From contig DATHDZ010000104.1 in the NCBI GenBank assembly GCA_035318785.1, positions 1-14,014 on the forward strand: 14,014 nt of DNA, read 5' to 3'. Shown here one piece after another: positions 1 to 8,290 of this stretch. Origin of the DNA: CAIYRG01 sp035318785 (GTDB lineage: Bacteria > Pseudomonadota > Alphaproteobacteria > Micropepsales > Micropepsaceae). Below the pieces are notes generated by a model. It had not been told where the DNA came from. It worked only from the letters and a program-made list of their open reading frames with translations, and searched no databases. Position 1 is the first letter of the stretch, and every line of letters begins with the position of its first letter. A program made the translations under genes and the position numbers.

Positions 1-1299
1 AAAGATCGTGCGTGGGGCCAAATCCGCGCGCACGCCGGAGCCTGCGAAAAATTCCTCGGCCAGCTTGCCGACGATCTTCCACTGCTCGGGACTGGTGTCC
101 TGCGCCTCGTCGACGAGGATGTGATCGAGCCCGCCGTCGAGCTTGTAGAGTACCCAGGACGCGGCATCGCGGCGCTGGAGCAGGTTCAGAGTCGCAAAGG
201 TCAGATCGTCGTAATCGAGCGCGGCCCGATCTCGCTTGAGCCGGTCGTAATGGGCAAGCACCGAGAGAGCAACCGTCACCAGCGCGGCGGTCAACGCGGC
301 CGTGATGGCGCATCTGCGGCGGTCTTCCACCGCGAGCACGCGTTCCCTCAGCCGGTCGAAATAACCTGCGAGCTCCGGTGCTGCGGCGGCCGTCGCCTTG
401 GTCACGATGCTTTTGCGCGGCTCGTTGCCTTCGGTGAAGAACATTGCCCGCAGATTGTCGAAACTCTCCGCTGCCATCCCACCGCTGAGAAACGCCGCGA
501 ACAGATCGCCGGATTTCCTGTCATTGGGGGAACCGCCAAGGAGCCATTGGGCAATGCGTTCGCACATGCTCCGCTCGCCGCCCAACTCGGCGCAGAAGCG
601 CATCAATATCTGCGCTTCGTCGTCGTCGTCCGCCAGGTCCAGGGTCTTTCGCAAATGCGCGGCGAAGCGCAGCTCCTCGCCGTCATGGCGCGAAAGCATC
701 TCCCGCAGTTTCCCGGAATCACGCATCGCGAAATCGAGGATTTCCGCAAAGCGCCCATCGGCCGCTCTTGTGGCGAGCAGAGCAACCGCGTTTTTCAGAC
801 GCGCATCGCCTTTCGCAGCGCGTTCCAGCACCGCGGTGCGCGCTTCGGCCATCAGCTCGGCGGCGGTGCGTTCGTCGAGCACGGCGAAACGTGCTGGGAT
901 TCCCGCCTCGACCGGAAAGCGCGCCAGCAAATGCTGGCAGAAGGAATGGATGGTCTGGATCTTCAGTCCGCCGGGCGTTTCGAGTGCTTGCGCAAACAGG
1001 GTGCGCGCTTTGCGCAAACCCTTCGCGTCGGGCGTCTCGGCCCCGATGTCGTGCAAGCGCGCCCGCAACGCCGTGTCGGACAAAAGCGCCCATTCGCCCA
1101 AGCGGTCGAACAGGCGCGTCGCCATCTCGGCGGCGGCCGCCTTGGTATAGGTGAGGCAGAGGATGCGCCCCGGCTGCGCGCCGGAAAGCAATAGCCGCGT
1201 CACCCGATCGGTCAGCAGGTAGGTCTTGCCCGCGCCCGCATTGGCCGACACCCATGCCGAGGCGCGAGGATCGGTCGCTGCCTGTGGGGACGTGCTCAC
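1..1299 (-). CDS. addA: Double-strand break repair helicase/nuclease subunit AddA, N-terminal part (cut by window edge)
   Basis: AddA is the ATP-driven UvrD/Rep-like helicase and nuclease subunit of AddAB, which resects double-strand breaks up to Chi-like sites and prepares ends for RecA. The frame is open from the left edge to a GTG at 1297-1299, giving 433 N-terminal residues; the full protein is usually about 1,150 residues, so most of it lies outside. Walker A (ANAGAGKT) is at residues 19-26, followed by a typical LCLTYTKAAA stretch, and the Walker B element ILVDEAQDT has its DE pair at residues 397-398. The GTG start was chosen because it overlaps the addB stop (GTGA) and sits about 20 residues before Walker A, normal for the family. 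No ATG of the frame fits better. It is the last visible gene of the tsaE-amgK-murU-addB-addA operon. Identity is secure from the motifs and its partner addB. Confidence 0.95.
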   Translation of the reverse strand, partial: MSTSPQAATDPRASAWVSANAGAGKTYLLTDRVTRLLLSGAQPGRILCLTYTKAAAAEMATRLFDRLGEWALLSDTALRARLHDIGAETPDAKGLRKARTLFAQALETPGGLKIQTIHSFCQHLLARFPVEAGIPARFAVLDERTAAELMAEARTAVLERAAKGDARLKNAVALLATRAADGRFAEILDFAMRDSGKLREMLSRHDGEELRFAAHLRKTLDLADDDDEAQILMRFCAELGGERSMCERIAQWLLGGSPNDRKSGDLFAAFLSGGMAAESFDNLRAMFFTEGNEPRKSIVTKATAAAAPELAGYFDRLRERVLAVEDRRRCAITAALTAALVTVALSVLAHYDRLKRDRAALDYDDLTFATLNLLQRRDAASWVLYKLDGGLDHILVDEAQDTSPEQWKIVGKLAEEFFAGSGVRADLAPRTIF

Positions 1300-4256
1300 T
1301 CGTCAAGCCTTTCTTCGAGAGTCCATTCGCGAACCCGCGCCAGATGGTCGTAATCGCCTTCATCGCTCATGCGGAACGGCATTTCGCGCGAGCGATAGGG
1401 TTGTGCGGGATTGTCATAGCGCGCGACGCGCGCCGTGAGGCGGGCGAGCGCCTCATTCGCTTTCGCGTTGGCGTCGACGGCGGCAACAACTTCCCGTCCT
1501 GGCGGCTCGCTCCCGGTGAGCCGGATGTGAATGAATTCGCGCAACGAGGTGGCGCGAAAATCTCCAAGCGCGCCGGCCAACAGCATGGCGCCTTCGAGAG
1601 GCAGCTGCGGACTGAGGAGCAGCTCGATCTGCTTGTGCGAGGGGACGCGCCCGGTCTTGTAATCGAGAACGGAAGCGGCGTCGCCGGAGAAGAAATCGAT
1701 GCGATCGGCGCGGCCACGCAAGATGAATTTTTCCTGCGCGAGAATCTCCAACGTCCCTTTCACTTCAACGCAGCTTTTCGTGATCCGATGCCGGCGCGCT
1801 CTCTCATAGGCAAGGAACCAGCGCGCCGCGCGCTCGAAACGCGGAGTCCACAGCGCGAGGATGGCCTGCGTGGCGCCCGCCTCCTTGAACGCCTCTTCTC
1901 CAAACCGGAGCAAATTCTCCAAGGCATCGGGCGGCAGCGCGGCCGGAAAGGCGTTGAGAAAGCGTTCCAGAACGGCATGAATGGCGTTTCCGCGTTCGCG
2001 AGGACCAGGCTCGGAATCGATCGGTTCCAGCGGCCTCAGGCGAAGAACATGCTTGGCATAGATCGCGTAGGGATCGCGCAGCCAGGTCTCGATCTCCGTG
2101 ACCGAAAGCGCGCGCGGGCGCGCGGCGACGGGCGGACGCGGCTCTGGGCGGGGCGCGCGTTTCTCATGGGGCCCGTCATCCAGCGCACGCGCCCAGGCCA
2201 ACAAATCGTTGCGCTGGTTCAGCGCGGATTCGATCGTCAGCCCCTTCGCCAATTGCTTGATGCGCAGCAGCCAGCGCGACGCAACCGTCGGTGCGCCGTT
2301 CTCTTTCAGCGACCGCGTGATGAGAACCGAGGGCAGCGCCGCCAGAGCGGCGAAATCATGCGCCGCCAAGCCCGTGCGCCGCTCCGGCGCATCCAGCCCG
2401 AGACTCTCGCGCATCGGCCGCGACAGCCAGGGATCGGTTGCCGCTTCGGCCGGCCATTGCCCTTCATTGAGGCCGGAAAGAATGACGAGGTCGAAATCGA
2501 GCAGTCGCGCTTCCAGCGGTCCCAGAATGGCAAGCCGCGGATGCAGATTGTAGCGCGGCCGCACGGCGCGCTGCTCCGCGAGCTCGCGGAATGTGTCGGC
2601 GTAATCGCGGGCTGGGGCGAGTGTAATGCCGACCCCGTCGCGGATCAGCTCCTGGATCAGATTGGCCGCCGCCTCGCCGGCCGGCCCGCGCCACATCGTG
2701 TTCGCACCGGGTTCCGTGTTTGTCGCGGCGAGCGCCTCCACTATGCGGCCGTGCGCCTGGGCAAGTTCGCCGAGGCTCGAATCCTTGGCGGCCATGGCAT
2801 GCTCGAATGGCTCGAACATGACAGTGAGCTTCGCAAACCAGTTCTGCAGCGCAAATGGTGCTTTGACATTTCTCAGCCGCGTAGCGATCCCGGCCAAGCC
2901 CGGATCGGGACGCAATCCCCGCAGTGCCGCACGCTCCAGCGCGCGCACATGGCGCCGGAATTGGGAGCGTTCTTCGCCGCCGGCCGCGAAGGGGTGCTTC
3001 AGGAGCGCGAGAAGCGGAACCGGCGCGAAGCGTTCTGCCGCCGCACGCGCGGCCAGCGCCAGGAACGCGCCCGGCGGCGTGCGCGACAGTTTCTCCCCGG
3101 CGGAATCATCGATTGTTATGTCCCATCGCGTGAGTTCCGCGGCGACCCGGCGCGCGAGACTGCGGTCAGGCGTGACCAGAGCTGCGGTCCGGCCCTTGGT
3201 CTCCAAAACCTCACGCAAGGCGCAGGCGATCACCAGCGCCTCCTCGCGCGGATTCTGCGCCTCGATCAACGCGAAATCTTCAAGGGCGGGAGCGAGATCG
3301 CGCCCGCTCTTCTCCACCAGATCGCGCCACACATCGGTGGTCGGCGGCGGACGCAACGCCTCGCTCAAGAAATGAACGCGTTGCGATCGCGCCCGATAGG
3401 AACCCGGCAGCGGCGACCACAAGTGCACGTCCTCGCGCTCGACGCCGATATGGGTCAGCAATTGGCGCAGCCCGAATTGCGCATGCGCCGGCTCAAGCTC
3501 CTTCCAGCTTGGGCCGTCGAGATCGCTGTCCAGACCCGGAAGCACCACCGCCCCGGTCGGAAGATGCGCGATCACATTCAGAAGCTCCGCCGTCGCCGGG
3601 ATGGAGCCCGTCGAGCCCGCAGCGATCACCGGTGCGCGCGGTGGGTTTCTCGCGAGCTCGGCCCCAAGCGCGCGCAATCTCCCATCGCGGCTCGCGGCGG
3701 GTTCGGCTGCGCCTTCCGCGCGCAGCAGCTCCGGCCATTGCACGGCGACGATATCGAGGAATTGCACCACCTCGCTCCAATGCGCTGCCATCGAATCGGA
3801 GGCGAGGGTCTTCAGTTTGGCGAGATCCGCGTTCTGGGTGACCGCCTCATCGAGGAAGCGCGCCAATTCGCCCGCATAGGCCAGGCATTGCGTGAAGGGG
3901 ATGGGGGCGTGTTTCGCCTCGCCCCATTGCCGCACCAAAGTGGCGAGCAGCAGCCGACGGCGCAAGGGCGCTACGGGCGCAAGAGCACGCAGATCCTCCG
4001 TCGACGGATCAAAGCTCTGTTCCTCATCGTCGATATCGCCCAGCGCGTGGATGTGCGGCAGCAGCGCGGCCCCGCCCAGCACACGTGCGAAGATTTCGCG
4101 CAAGGCGCGCGCCGCGCGGCGCGTCGGCACCAGCACCAAGGCATCGGCCAGAAGCAGTGGATCGGAGCCGCTGCGCGCAATCACCCCTTCGCTCAGCGCG
4201 CGTGCGAAGGGGATGCCGGATGGAATCGTGAAGATGTGCGGCCGCGCCGGCGCCAT
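1296..4256 (-). CDS. addB: Double-strand break repair protein AddB (alphaproteobacterial type)
   Basis: This 986-residue protein is the second subunit of AddAB: a degenerate helicase-like part involved in Chi recognition plus a C-terminal PD-(D/E)XK nuclease. The N-terminus (MAPARPHIFTIPSGIPFA) has no Walker A motif, as expected for AddB of this class. The nuclease signature is near the C-terminus: GRADRID with acidic residues about 851 and 854, then DYKTG with D865 and K867, then a conserved glutamine in SPQLPLEG. Length is close to the roughly 1,000 residues usual in alphaproteobacteria. The three cysteines I see are scattered, so the four-cysteine iron-sulfur cluster of Bacillus AddB appears absent. 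The ATG at 4254-4256 was chosen because it overlaps the murU stop (TGATG); the frame stays open upstream to 4508, but only inside murU. The stop overlaps the addA GTG. Confidence 0.95.
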   Translation of the reverse strand: MAPARPHIFTIPSGIPFARALSEGVIARSGSDPLLLADALVLVPTRRAARALREIFARVLGGAALLPHIHALGDIDDEEQSFDPSTEDLRALAPVAPLRRRLLLATLVRQWGEAKHAPIPFTQCLAYAGELARFLDEAVTQNADLAKLKTLASDSMAAHWSEVVQFLDIVAVQWPELLRAEGAAEPAASRDGRLRALGAELARNPPRAPVIAAGSTGSIPATAELLNVIAHLPTGAVVLPGLDSDLDGPSWKELEPAHAQFGLRQLLTHIGVEREDVHLWSPLPGSYRARSQRVHFLSEALRPPPTTDVWRDLVEKSGRDLAPALEDFALIEAQNPREEALVIACALREVLETKGRTAALVTPDRSLARRVAAELTRWDITIDDSAGEKLSRTPPGAFLALAARAAAERFAPVPLLALLKHPFAAGGEERSQFRRHVRALERAALRGLRPDPGLAGIATRLRNVKAPFALQNWFAKLTVMFEPFEHAMAAKDSSLGELAQAHGRIVEALAATNTEPGANTMWRGPAGEAAANLIQELIRDGVGITLAPARDYADTFRELAEQRAVRPRYNLHPRLAILGPLEARLLDFDLVILSGLNEGQWPAEAATDPWLSRPMRESLGLDAPERRTGLAAHDFAALAALPSVLITRSLKENGAPTVASRWLLRIKQLAKGLTIESALNQRNDLLAWARALDDGPHEKRAPRPEPRPPVAARPRALSVTEIETWLRDPYAIYAKHVLRLRPLEPIDSEPGPRERGNAIHAVLERFLNAFPAALPPDALENLLRFGEEAFKEAGATQAILALWTPRFERAARWFLAYERARRHRITKSCVEVKGTLEILAQEKFILRGRADRIDFFSGDAASVLDYKTGRVPSHKQIELLLSPQLPLEGAMLLAGALGDFRATSLREFIHIRLTGSEPPGREVVAAVDANAKANEALARLTARVARYDNPAQPYRSREMPFRMSDEGDYDHLARVREWTLEERLDE

Positions 4257-4993
4257 CAAGGTTCGCGGGTGAGATCGCGAAGGAAAGCCTCTGCCTCTTC
4301 GAGACCCTGGGGCGTGCCGACATGAATCCAGACGCCGTCGAGACGCACACCGAAGAGGCGTTCCTTCTCGATGGCCTCGTCCCACAAACGGTTGATCGAG
4401 AACCGTCCTTTCGGCGCGGTGTCGAACAGACGGGGGTGGAGAATCTGCAGGCCCGTCCAAACAAAGGGCGCAAGGTTCATCTCGGCGCGGCGCTTCAAGC
4501 CGCCCCACGGGTCCATCTCGAAATCGCCGCGGCCGTCATATCCGATCGCGGTGGCGCAAGGCGCAACGAGCATCAGCGCATCCATGGTTTCGGAATTCCA
4601 CCGCGCTCTCATGCGCGCCATCGCCGAACCCATGCCCTCTACCCAAACCGAATCCGAATTGTAGGTGAAGAACGGTTCGCCGCCGAAATGCGGGAGCGCC
4701 TTGGCGATGCCGCCGCCGGTGTCGAGAATGGCATCGGTTTCATTGGAGATGACAAGCTCGACTTGCTTGTCGTGAGCGCGGCGTTTCTCGAGATGGGAGA
4801 TAAGCTGATCGGCCTTGTAATGCACGTTGACGACGATGAAATTCACGCCCCCTTGCACCAGCCGGTCGATGACATGGTCGATCAGCGGTTTGCCCCTCAG
4901 GGGGATGAGCGGTTTGGGCCGTTCGAGCGTGTAGGGCGCCATGCGCGTGCCCAGCCCCGCAGCCATGATCATCGCTCGTCTGGGTAGGTTCAC
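4256..4993 (-). CDS. murU: MurU-like N-acetylmuramate-1-phosphate uridylyltransferase
   Basis: This 245-residue nucleotidyltransferase probably makes UDP-MurNAc from MurNAc-1-phosphate and UTP in the cytoplasm, the last step of the peptidoglycan recycling shunt known in Pseudomonas. It begins with the sugar-nucleotide transferase signature AAGLGTRMAPYTLERPKP at residues 11-28, with the catalytic-type lysine at 27, and has a YNSDSVW segment with Asp114 in the place of the metal-binding acid. Length is close to Pseudomonas MurU (about 220 residues). The GTG at 4991-4993 was chosen because it overlaps the amgK stop as GTGA and puts the signature directly at the N-terminus; the frame stays open to an ATG at 5059, but that lies within amgK. 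It is directly downstream of the sugar kinase that would supply its substrate. A different hexose-1-phosphate specificity cannot be excluded from sequence. Confidence 0.85.
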   Translation of the reverse strand: MNLPRRAMIMAAGLGTRMAPYTLERPKPLIPLRGKPLIDHVIDRLVQGGVNFIVVNVHYKADQLISHLEKRRAHDKQVELVISNETDAILDTGGGIAKALPHFGGEPFFTYNSDSVWVEGMGSAMARMRARWNSETMDALMLVAPCATAIGYDGRGDFEMDPWGGLKRRAEMNLAPFVWTGLQILHPRLFDTAPKGRFSINRLWDEAIEKERLFGVRLDGVWIHVGTPQGLEEAEAFLRDLTREP

Positions 4994-6117
4994 GCTGCTG
5001 CCCCCGTACTGATGTTCAAGACCCCGCGCGCGTCCCTCGGAATGAAGCGGTCGTACCAATGCTTCAGCCGCTCTAGCTCCGGATGAGAAAGGTCTTGCTC
5101 CATATAACGCCAGACGCGCGGCAGATGCGCGAGATAACGCGCCTTGCCGTCGCGTTTGGCCAGGCGCGCGAAGATGCCGATGATCTTCGCGTTGCGCTGG
5201 GCGGCGAGGAGCGCCGCTTCGGCGCGGAAACGTTTGTCATCCAGGACCGCGCCATGGGCACGGCTTCTTGCGAGGTAGCGATTCGTCATGGCATGGGCGA
5301 GTTCCGGAGCGACGTCGCGCCTGGCGTCTTCCAGCAGCGAGACAAGATCGTAAGCGGGCGATCCCGCCAAGGCGTCCTGAAAATCTATCATGCCGATTCG
5401 TGCGAGACCGGAACGATCCCCCCGCCAGAGCAGGTTCTGTGCATGATAGTCGCGGTGTACGAAGACTCGTGTGCCGTCGGCGACCCCTTGCAGCGCTTCG
5501 CGCCACAGCGCGCGATGCTCCGCAATGGCCGATGTTTCCGCCGGATGGCCGAGCGCCGCGGGGAAGAACCATTCGGTCAAAAGGTCCACCTCGGCCAGGA
5601 GCGCGGTCTCGTCATAGGCGAAGAGCGGCTTGTCCGATGCAAGCATGGCGGGCGCGCATTCGGCATGCAGCCTGACCAGACCATCTATCGCCGCCTCGTA
5701 AAGCGCGCGCTCGTCGCCGCCATCGGCCAATATATCCGTATACAGAGCAACACCGAGATCTTCGAGCAGCAGGAACCCCTGGGCAATATCCGCCGCGTAG
5801 ATGTCGGGAGCCGCGAGCCCGCAGCCTCGCAAATAGCGCGACGCGGCGACGAAGCGGCCGCAATCCGCGCCGGCAAGCCGGGCAAGCGCATTGTAGCCTA
5901 GGGCGCGCCGCTGCTCTGGCGTCGCATCGGGTGGAGCCGTAGGGGTCTCGGCCGCGCCGGGCTGGTCCATCAGCATGGCGGTGCGCGGTCCCAGATGCAG
6001 ACGGATGTAGTGGCGGGTCGAGGCATCGCCCGGCAGCGGCCGCCGCTCCGCCCCCCCCCATCCCGAAGCGGCGAGGAACGCCGTCATCGCCTGGCTGCGT
6101 GGATTGACCACTTTCAT
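4990..6117 (-). CDS. amgK: AmgK-like anomeric MurNAc/GlcNAc sugar kinase (APH fold)
   Basis: A 375-residue phosphotransferase of the aminoglycoside-phosphotransferase/choline kinase fold. In Pseudomonas, AmgK phosphorylates MurNAc and GlcNAc at the anomeric carbon so that MurU can activate the sugar. The catalytic loop HRDYHAQN is at residues 221-228 (Asp223 the probable base, Asn228 the metal ligand) and the metal-binding IDFQD is at 244-248. The N-terminal region includes GDASTRHYIRL (30-40), the start of the nucleotide-binding lobe. The ATG at 6115-6117 overlaps the tsaE stop (ATGA), and the gene's own stop overlaps the murU GTG. Adjacency to a MurU-like enzyme favours a cell-wall sugar role over antibiotic modification. 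The substrate is inferred from family and context only. Confidence 0.87.
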   Translation of the reverse strand: MKVVNPRSQAMTAFLAASGWGGAERRPLPGDASTRHYIRLHLGPRTAMLMDQPGAAETPTAPPDATPEQRRALGYNALARLAGADCGRFVAASRYLRGCGLAAPDIYAADIAQGFLLLEDLGVALYTDILADGGDERALYEAAIDGLVRLHAECAPAMLASDKPLFAYDETALLAEVDLLTEWFFPAALGHPAETSAIAEHRALWREALQGVADGTRVFVHRDYHAQNLLWRGDRSGLARIGMIDFQDALAGSPAYDLVSLLEDARRDVAPELAHAMTNRYLARSRAHGAVLDDKRFRAEAALLAAQRNAKIIGIFARLAKRDGKARYLAHLPRVWRYMEQDLSHPELERLKHWYDRFIPRDARGVLNISTGAAA

Positions 6118-6644
6118 GACAGCGCCTCGCCGATAACATCGCGCCAGCGCGCGGGGCCCGAGAGCCGCACTTCGCGCGTCGTTTCGCCCGCAGGCTCAAG
6201 GGTGATCTTCAGCGCGTCGGCGCTCAGATGAGCGGGCATCCCTTTTTCCGGCCATTCGATCAAAACAGCACCCCCTTCAAGCGCGTCTTCCAGGCCCAGT
6301 TCGAATAGCTCGCTGGCCCTCTCGATTCGGTAAAAATCGAAATGGTGGAGCGTCAGGCCCGGCGTTTCGTAGGCCTGGACTAGGGTGAAAGTGGGGCTGG
6401 GAACGTGCCCGGTGACCCCCAATCCGCGCAAAATAGCCCGCGCCAGCGCGGTTTTGCCGGCGCCGAGCTCGCCCGACAGCGCGACCACGTCTCCGGGCGC
6501 CAGCGCGGCCGCGATGCGTGCTCCCAATTCCGCCGTCGCGGCCTCGTCCTTCAGCGTCAAGATTGTCTCGAATCCCGCCACGGGACGGTTGTAACTTGCG
6601 CTCCCTCCAGGCTCAACGCGGCATTGCGCATGGGAATCCGGCAT
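6114..6644 (-). CDS. tsaE: tRNA t6A biosynthesis ATPase TsaE
   Basis: TsaE is the ATPase that works with TsaB and TsaD in the cytoplasm to place threonylcarbamoyl on A37 of ANN-decoding tRNAs. Walker A is GELGAGKT, followed by SPTFTLVQAYE, then HHFDFYRIE and VLIEWPEKG, all hallmarks of the family in the right order. The stop overlaps the amgK ATG. The start is uncertain. The ATG at 6642-6644 gives 176 residues; a GTG at 6579-6581 (before AGFETILTLKDEAA) gives 155 residues, closer to the usual family length, and the extra 21 residues look unconserved. Neither start has a clear Shine-Dalgarno sequence. The gene heads the operon and is divergent from the ferredoxin reductase gene, leaving 64 to 127 bases for two promoters. 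Confidence 0.93.
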   Translation of the reverse strand: MPDSHAQCRVEPGGSASYNRPVAGFETILTLKDEAATAELGARIAAALAPGDVVALSGELGAGKTALARAILRGLGVTGHVPSPTFTLVQAYETPGLTLHHFDFYRIERASELFELGLEDALEGGAVLIEWPEKGMPAHLSADALKITLEPAGETTREVRLSGPARWRDVIGEALS

Positions 6645-6708
6645 TTTGCTCGATTGCCCCGGTCCTCTACGCGTGCTAACCGCGCCTGCCACATTTGCGA
6701 ACCCATTC

Positions 6709-7917
6709 ATGGTCGAGCGGATCGTCATCATCGGCGCGGGTCAGGCGGGCGCGCAGGCCGTAGCCACGCTCAGGGCTGAGGGATTCCAAGGCTCGCTGAC
6801 GCTTGTTGGCGACGAGGCCTATCCCCCCTATCAGCGGCCGCCTCTGTCCAAAGCCTATCTCGCGGGCGATTTCGCGCGTGAGCGGCTGTTCCTGAAGCCC
6901 GATGCCTTTTACACCGAGGCCGTTTGCGAGCTGCGCCTATCCCTCGCCGCGGAGGCGATCGACCGCCTGAAAAAGACCGTGCGTCTTTCCGACGGGACAA
7001 AGCTTCCCTACGACCGGCTCTTGCTCGCAACCGGCGCACGGGTGCGAAAGCTGCCTGTTCCCGGCGCCGCTCTTCCCGGCGTCTATTATCTGCGCGGCAT
7101 CGCCGATGTTGACGCCCTGAGGCAGCACTTCCAACCCGGAACCCGTCTCGCCGTCGTGGGCGGCGGCTATATCGGGCTCGAAGTGGCCGCCGTGGCCGTC
7201 AAGCATGGGCTCAAAGTCACCGTGATCGAAGCGGCGAATCGCGTGATGGTGCGGGCCGCGTCGCCGCAGATGTCCGCCTTTTACGAAAAGGTGCACCGGG
7301 CAAATGGCGTCGAGTTTGTTCTGGGCGCGATGGCGGAGCGGTTCGAGGGGGATGCGCGCGCCGAAGGCGTGTCGACCAGCTTTGGGCGGGTGGACGCGGA
7401 TTTCATTCTCGCCGGCATCGGCGTCGTGCCGAATTGCGACCTGGCAGAGGCCGCGGGGCTGGCTTGCGACAATGGCATCTCCGTGGACGAATTCGGAGTC
7501 ACCTCCGACCCGGATATTTTCGCGGCCGGCGACTGCACCAGCCATCCCGGTTTTGCCGGTGGCCGCGTGCGCCTGGAATCGGTGCAAAACGCCATCGATC
7601 AGGCGAAGCACGCCGCGCTTGCGATGCTGGGAAGACCGCTGGCCTATCGGGAGGTGCCTTGGTTCTGGTCCGATCAATATGATTTGAAGCTGCAGATCGC
7701 GGGCCTTGCCCATCCGGGTGATACGACCGTCCTGCGCGGCAATCCGGACAGCCACAAATTCTCGGTCTTTCATTTGCGCGACGGCGTAGTGGCGGCGGTC
7801 GAAGCGGTGAACGCGGCCCCCGATTATATCGTGGGACGCAGGCTGATCGCCGCGCGCGCCGTCGTTGCGCCCGAGCGGATTGCGGATGTCAGCGTGCCGG
7901 CCAAATCCTTGGCCTGA
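6709..7917 (+). CDS. NAD(P)H-dependent ferredoxin reductase, FAD-binding
   Basis: This 402-residue flavoprotein moves electrons from NAD(P)H to a [2Fe-2S] ferredoxin and belongs to the group serving class I bacterial P450s and some dioxygenases (putidaredoxin reductase, rhodocoxin reductase). The FAD-binding GxGxxG is at residues 9-14 (IIGAGQAG), the NAD-binding GGGYIG at 151-156, and the second FAD motif FAAGDC at 271-276. The C-terminal domain carries VPWFWSDQYDLKLQ from 317, a hallmark of these reductases. An acidic residue (Glu174, VIEA) ends the second strand of the NAD fold, which suggests NADH over NADPH. The ATG at 6709 puts the Rossmann motif at the usual place; the frame stays open further up without extra homology. 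No strong Shine-Dalgarno is visible. The ferredoxin gene follows after 19 bases and is the probable partner. Confidence 0.93.
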   Translation: MVERIVIIGAGQAGAQAVATLRAEGFQGSLTLVGDEAYPPYQRPPLSKAYLAGDFARERLFLKPDAFYTEAVCELRLSLAAEAIDRLKKTVRLSDGTKLPYDRLLLATGARVRKLPVPGAALPGVYYLRGIADVDALRQHFQPGTRLAVVGGGYIGLEVAAVAVKHGLKVTVIEAANRVMVRAASPQMSAFYEKVHRANGVEFVLGAMAERFEGDARAEGVSTSFGRVDADFILAGIGVVPNCDLAEAAGLACDNGISVDEFGVTSDPDIFAAGDCTSHPGFAGGRVRLESVQNAIDQAKHAALAMLGRPLAYREVPWFWSDQYDLKLQIAGLAHPGDTTVLRGNPDSHKFSVFHLRDGVVAAVEAVNAAPDYIVGRRLIAARAVVAPERIADVSVPAKSLA

Positions 7918-7936
7918 ATATTTGGAACGGAAATTG

Positions 7937-8257
7937 ATGCCGAAGATCACCTACATCGAACACAATGGCAAAGAGCACACCGCCGAGGTCCCTGTCGGCT
8001 GGACCGTGATGGAGGGCGCGGTGAAGAATCGCATCCCGGGCATCGACGCGGATTGCGGCGGCGCCTGCGCCTGCGCGACCTGTCACGTCTATGTCGATCC
8101 GGCATGGATGCCGAAACTTGCCCCACGCCAGGACATGGAAGAGCAGATGCTGGATTTCGCCCAGGAGCTGAAACCGAACAGCAGGCTCTCTTGTCAGATC
8201 AAGGTGACGCCCGCGCTCGATGGGCTGATCGTCCGCATGCCCAAAGACCAGCACTGA
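7937..8257 (+). CDS. [2Fe-2S] ferredoxin, adrenodoxin/putidaredoxin type
   Basis: A 106-residue ferredoxin with the adrenodoxin-type ligand pattern Cys40-x5-Cys46-x2-Cys49-x36-Cys86, and the usual DADCGGAC and SRLSCQIKV surroundings. Length is typical of the P450-partner and Isc-type vertebrate-like ferredoxins. An extra cysteine at position 44 lies inside the cluster loop. It would take electrons from the reductase encoded 19 bases upstream and pass them to an oxygenase encoded elsewhere; no P450 or Rieske gene is in the window. The ATG at 7937-7939 was chosen because MPKITYIEHNG is a typical N-terminus; the frame is open upstream only within the reductase gene. A weak purine-rich stretch (GGAACGGAA) precedes the start. 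The pairing with the reductase makes an Isc role less likely but does not exclude it. Confidence 0.94.
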   Translation: MPKITYIEHNGKEHTAEVPVGWTVMEGAVKNRIPGIDADCGGACACATCHVYVDPAWMPKLAPRQDMEEQMLDFAQELKPNSRLSCQIKVTPALDGLIVRMPKDQH

Positions 8258-8290
8258 CCGCCGCCCCCTCGGTCTTCCCCCGCAATCGAG

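Noticed and set aside
121..1194. A 357-codon plus-strand frame opposite addA.
   Set aside because: The minus strand encodes Walker A and B of AddA across the whole stretch; the plus frame shows no domain.
1254..4325. A 1,023-codon plus-strand open frame opposite addB.
   Set aside because: It is a mirror of addB in GC-rich codons: arginine-rich, low-complexity and without recognisable motifs, while the minus strand has AddB motifs and overlapping starts and stops.
4990..6117. The APH-fold kinase as an aminoglycoside resistance gene.
   Set aside because: It lies in an overlapping core operon directly before a MurU-like transferase and matches the sugar-kinase AmgK type in context; there is no sign of a resistance cassette.
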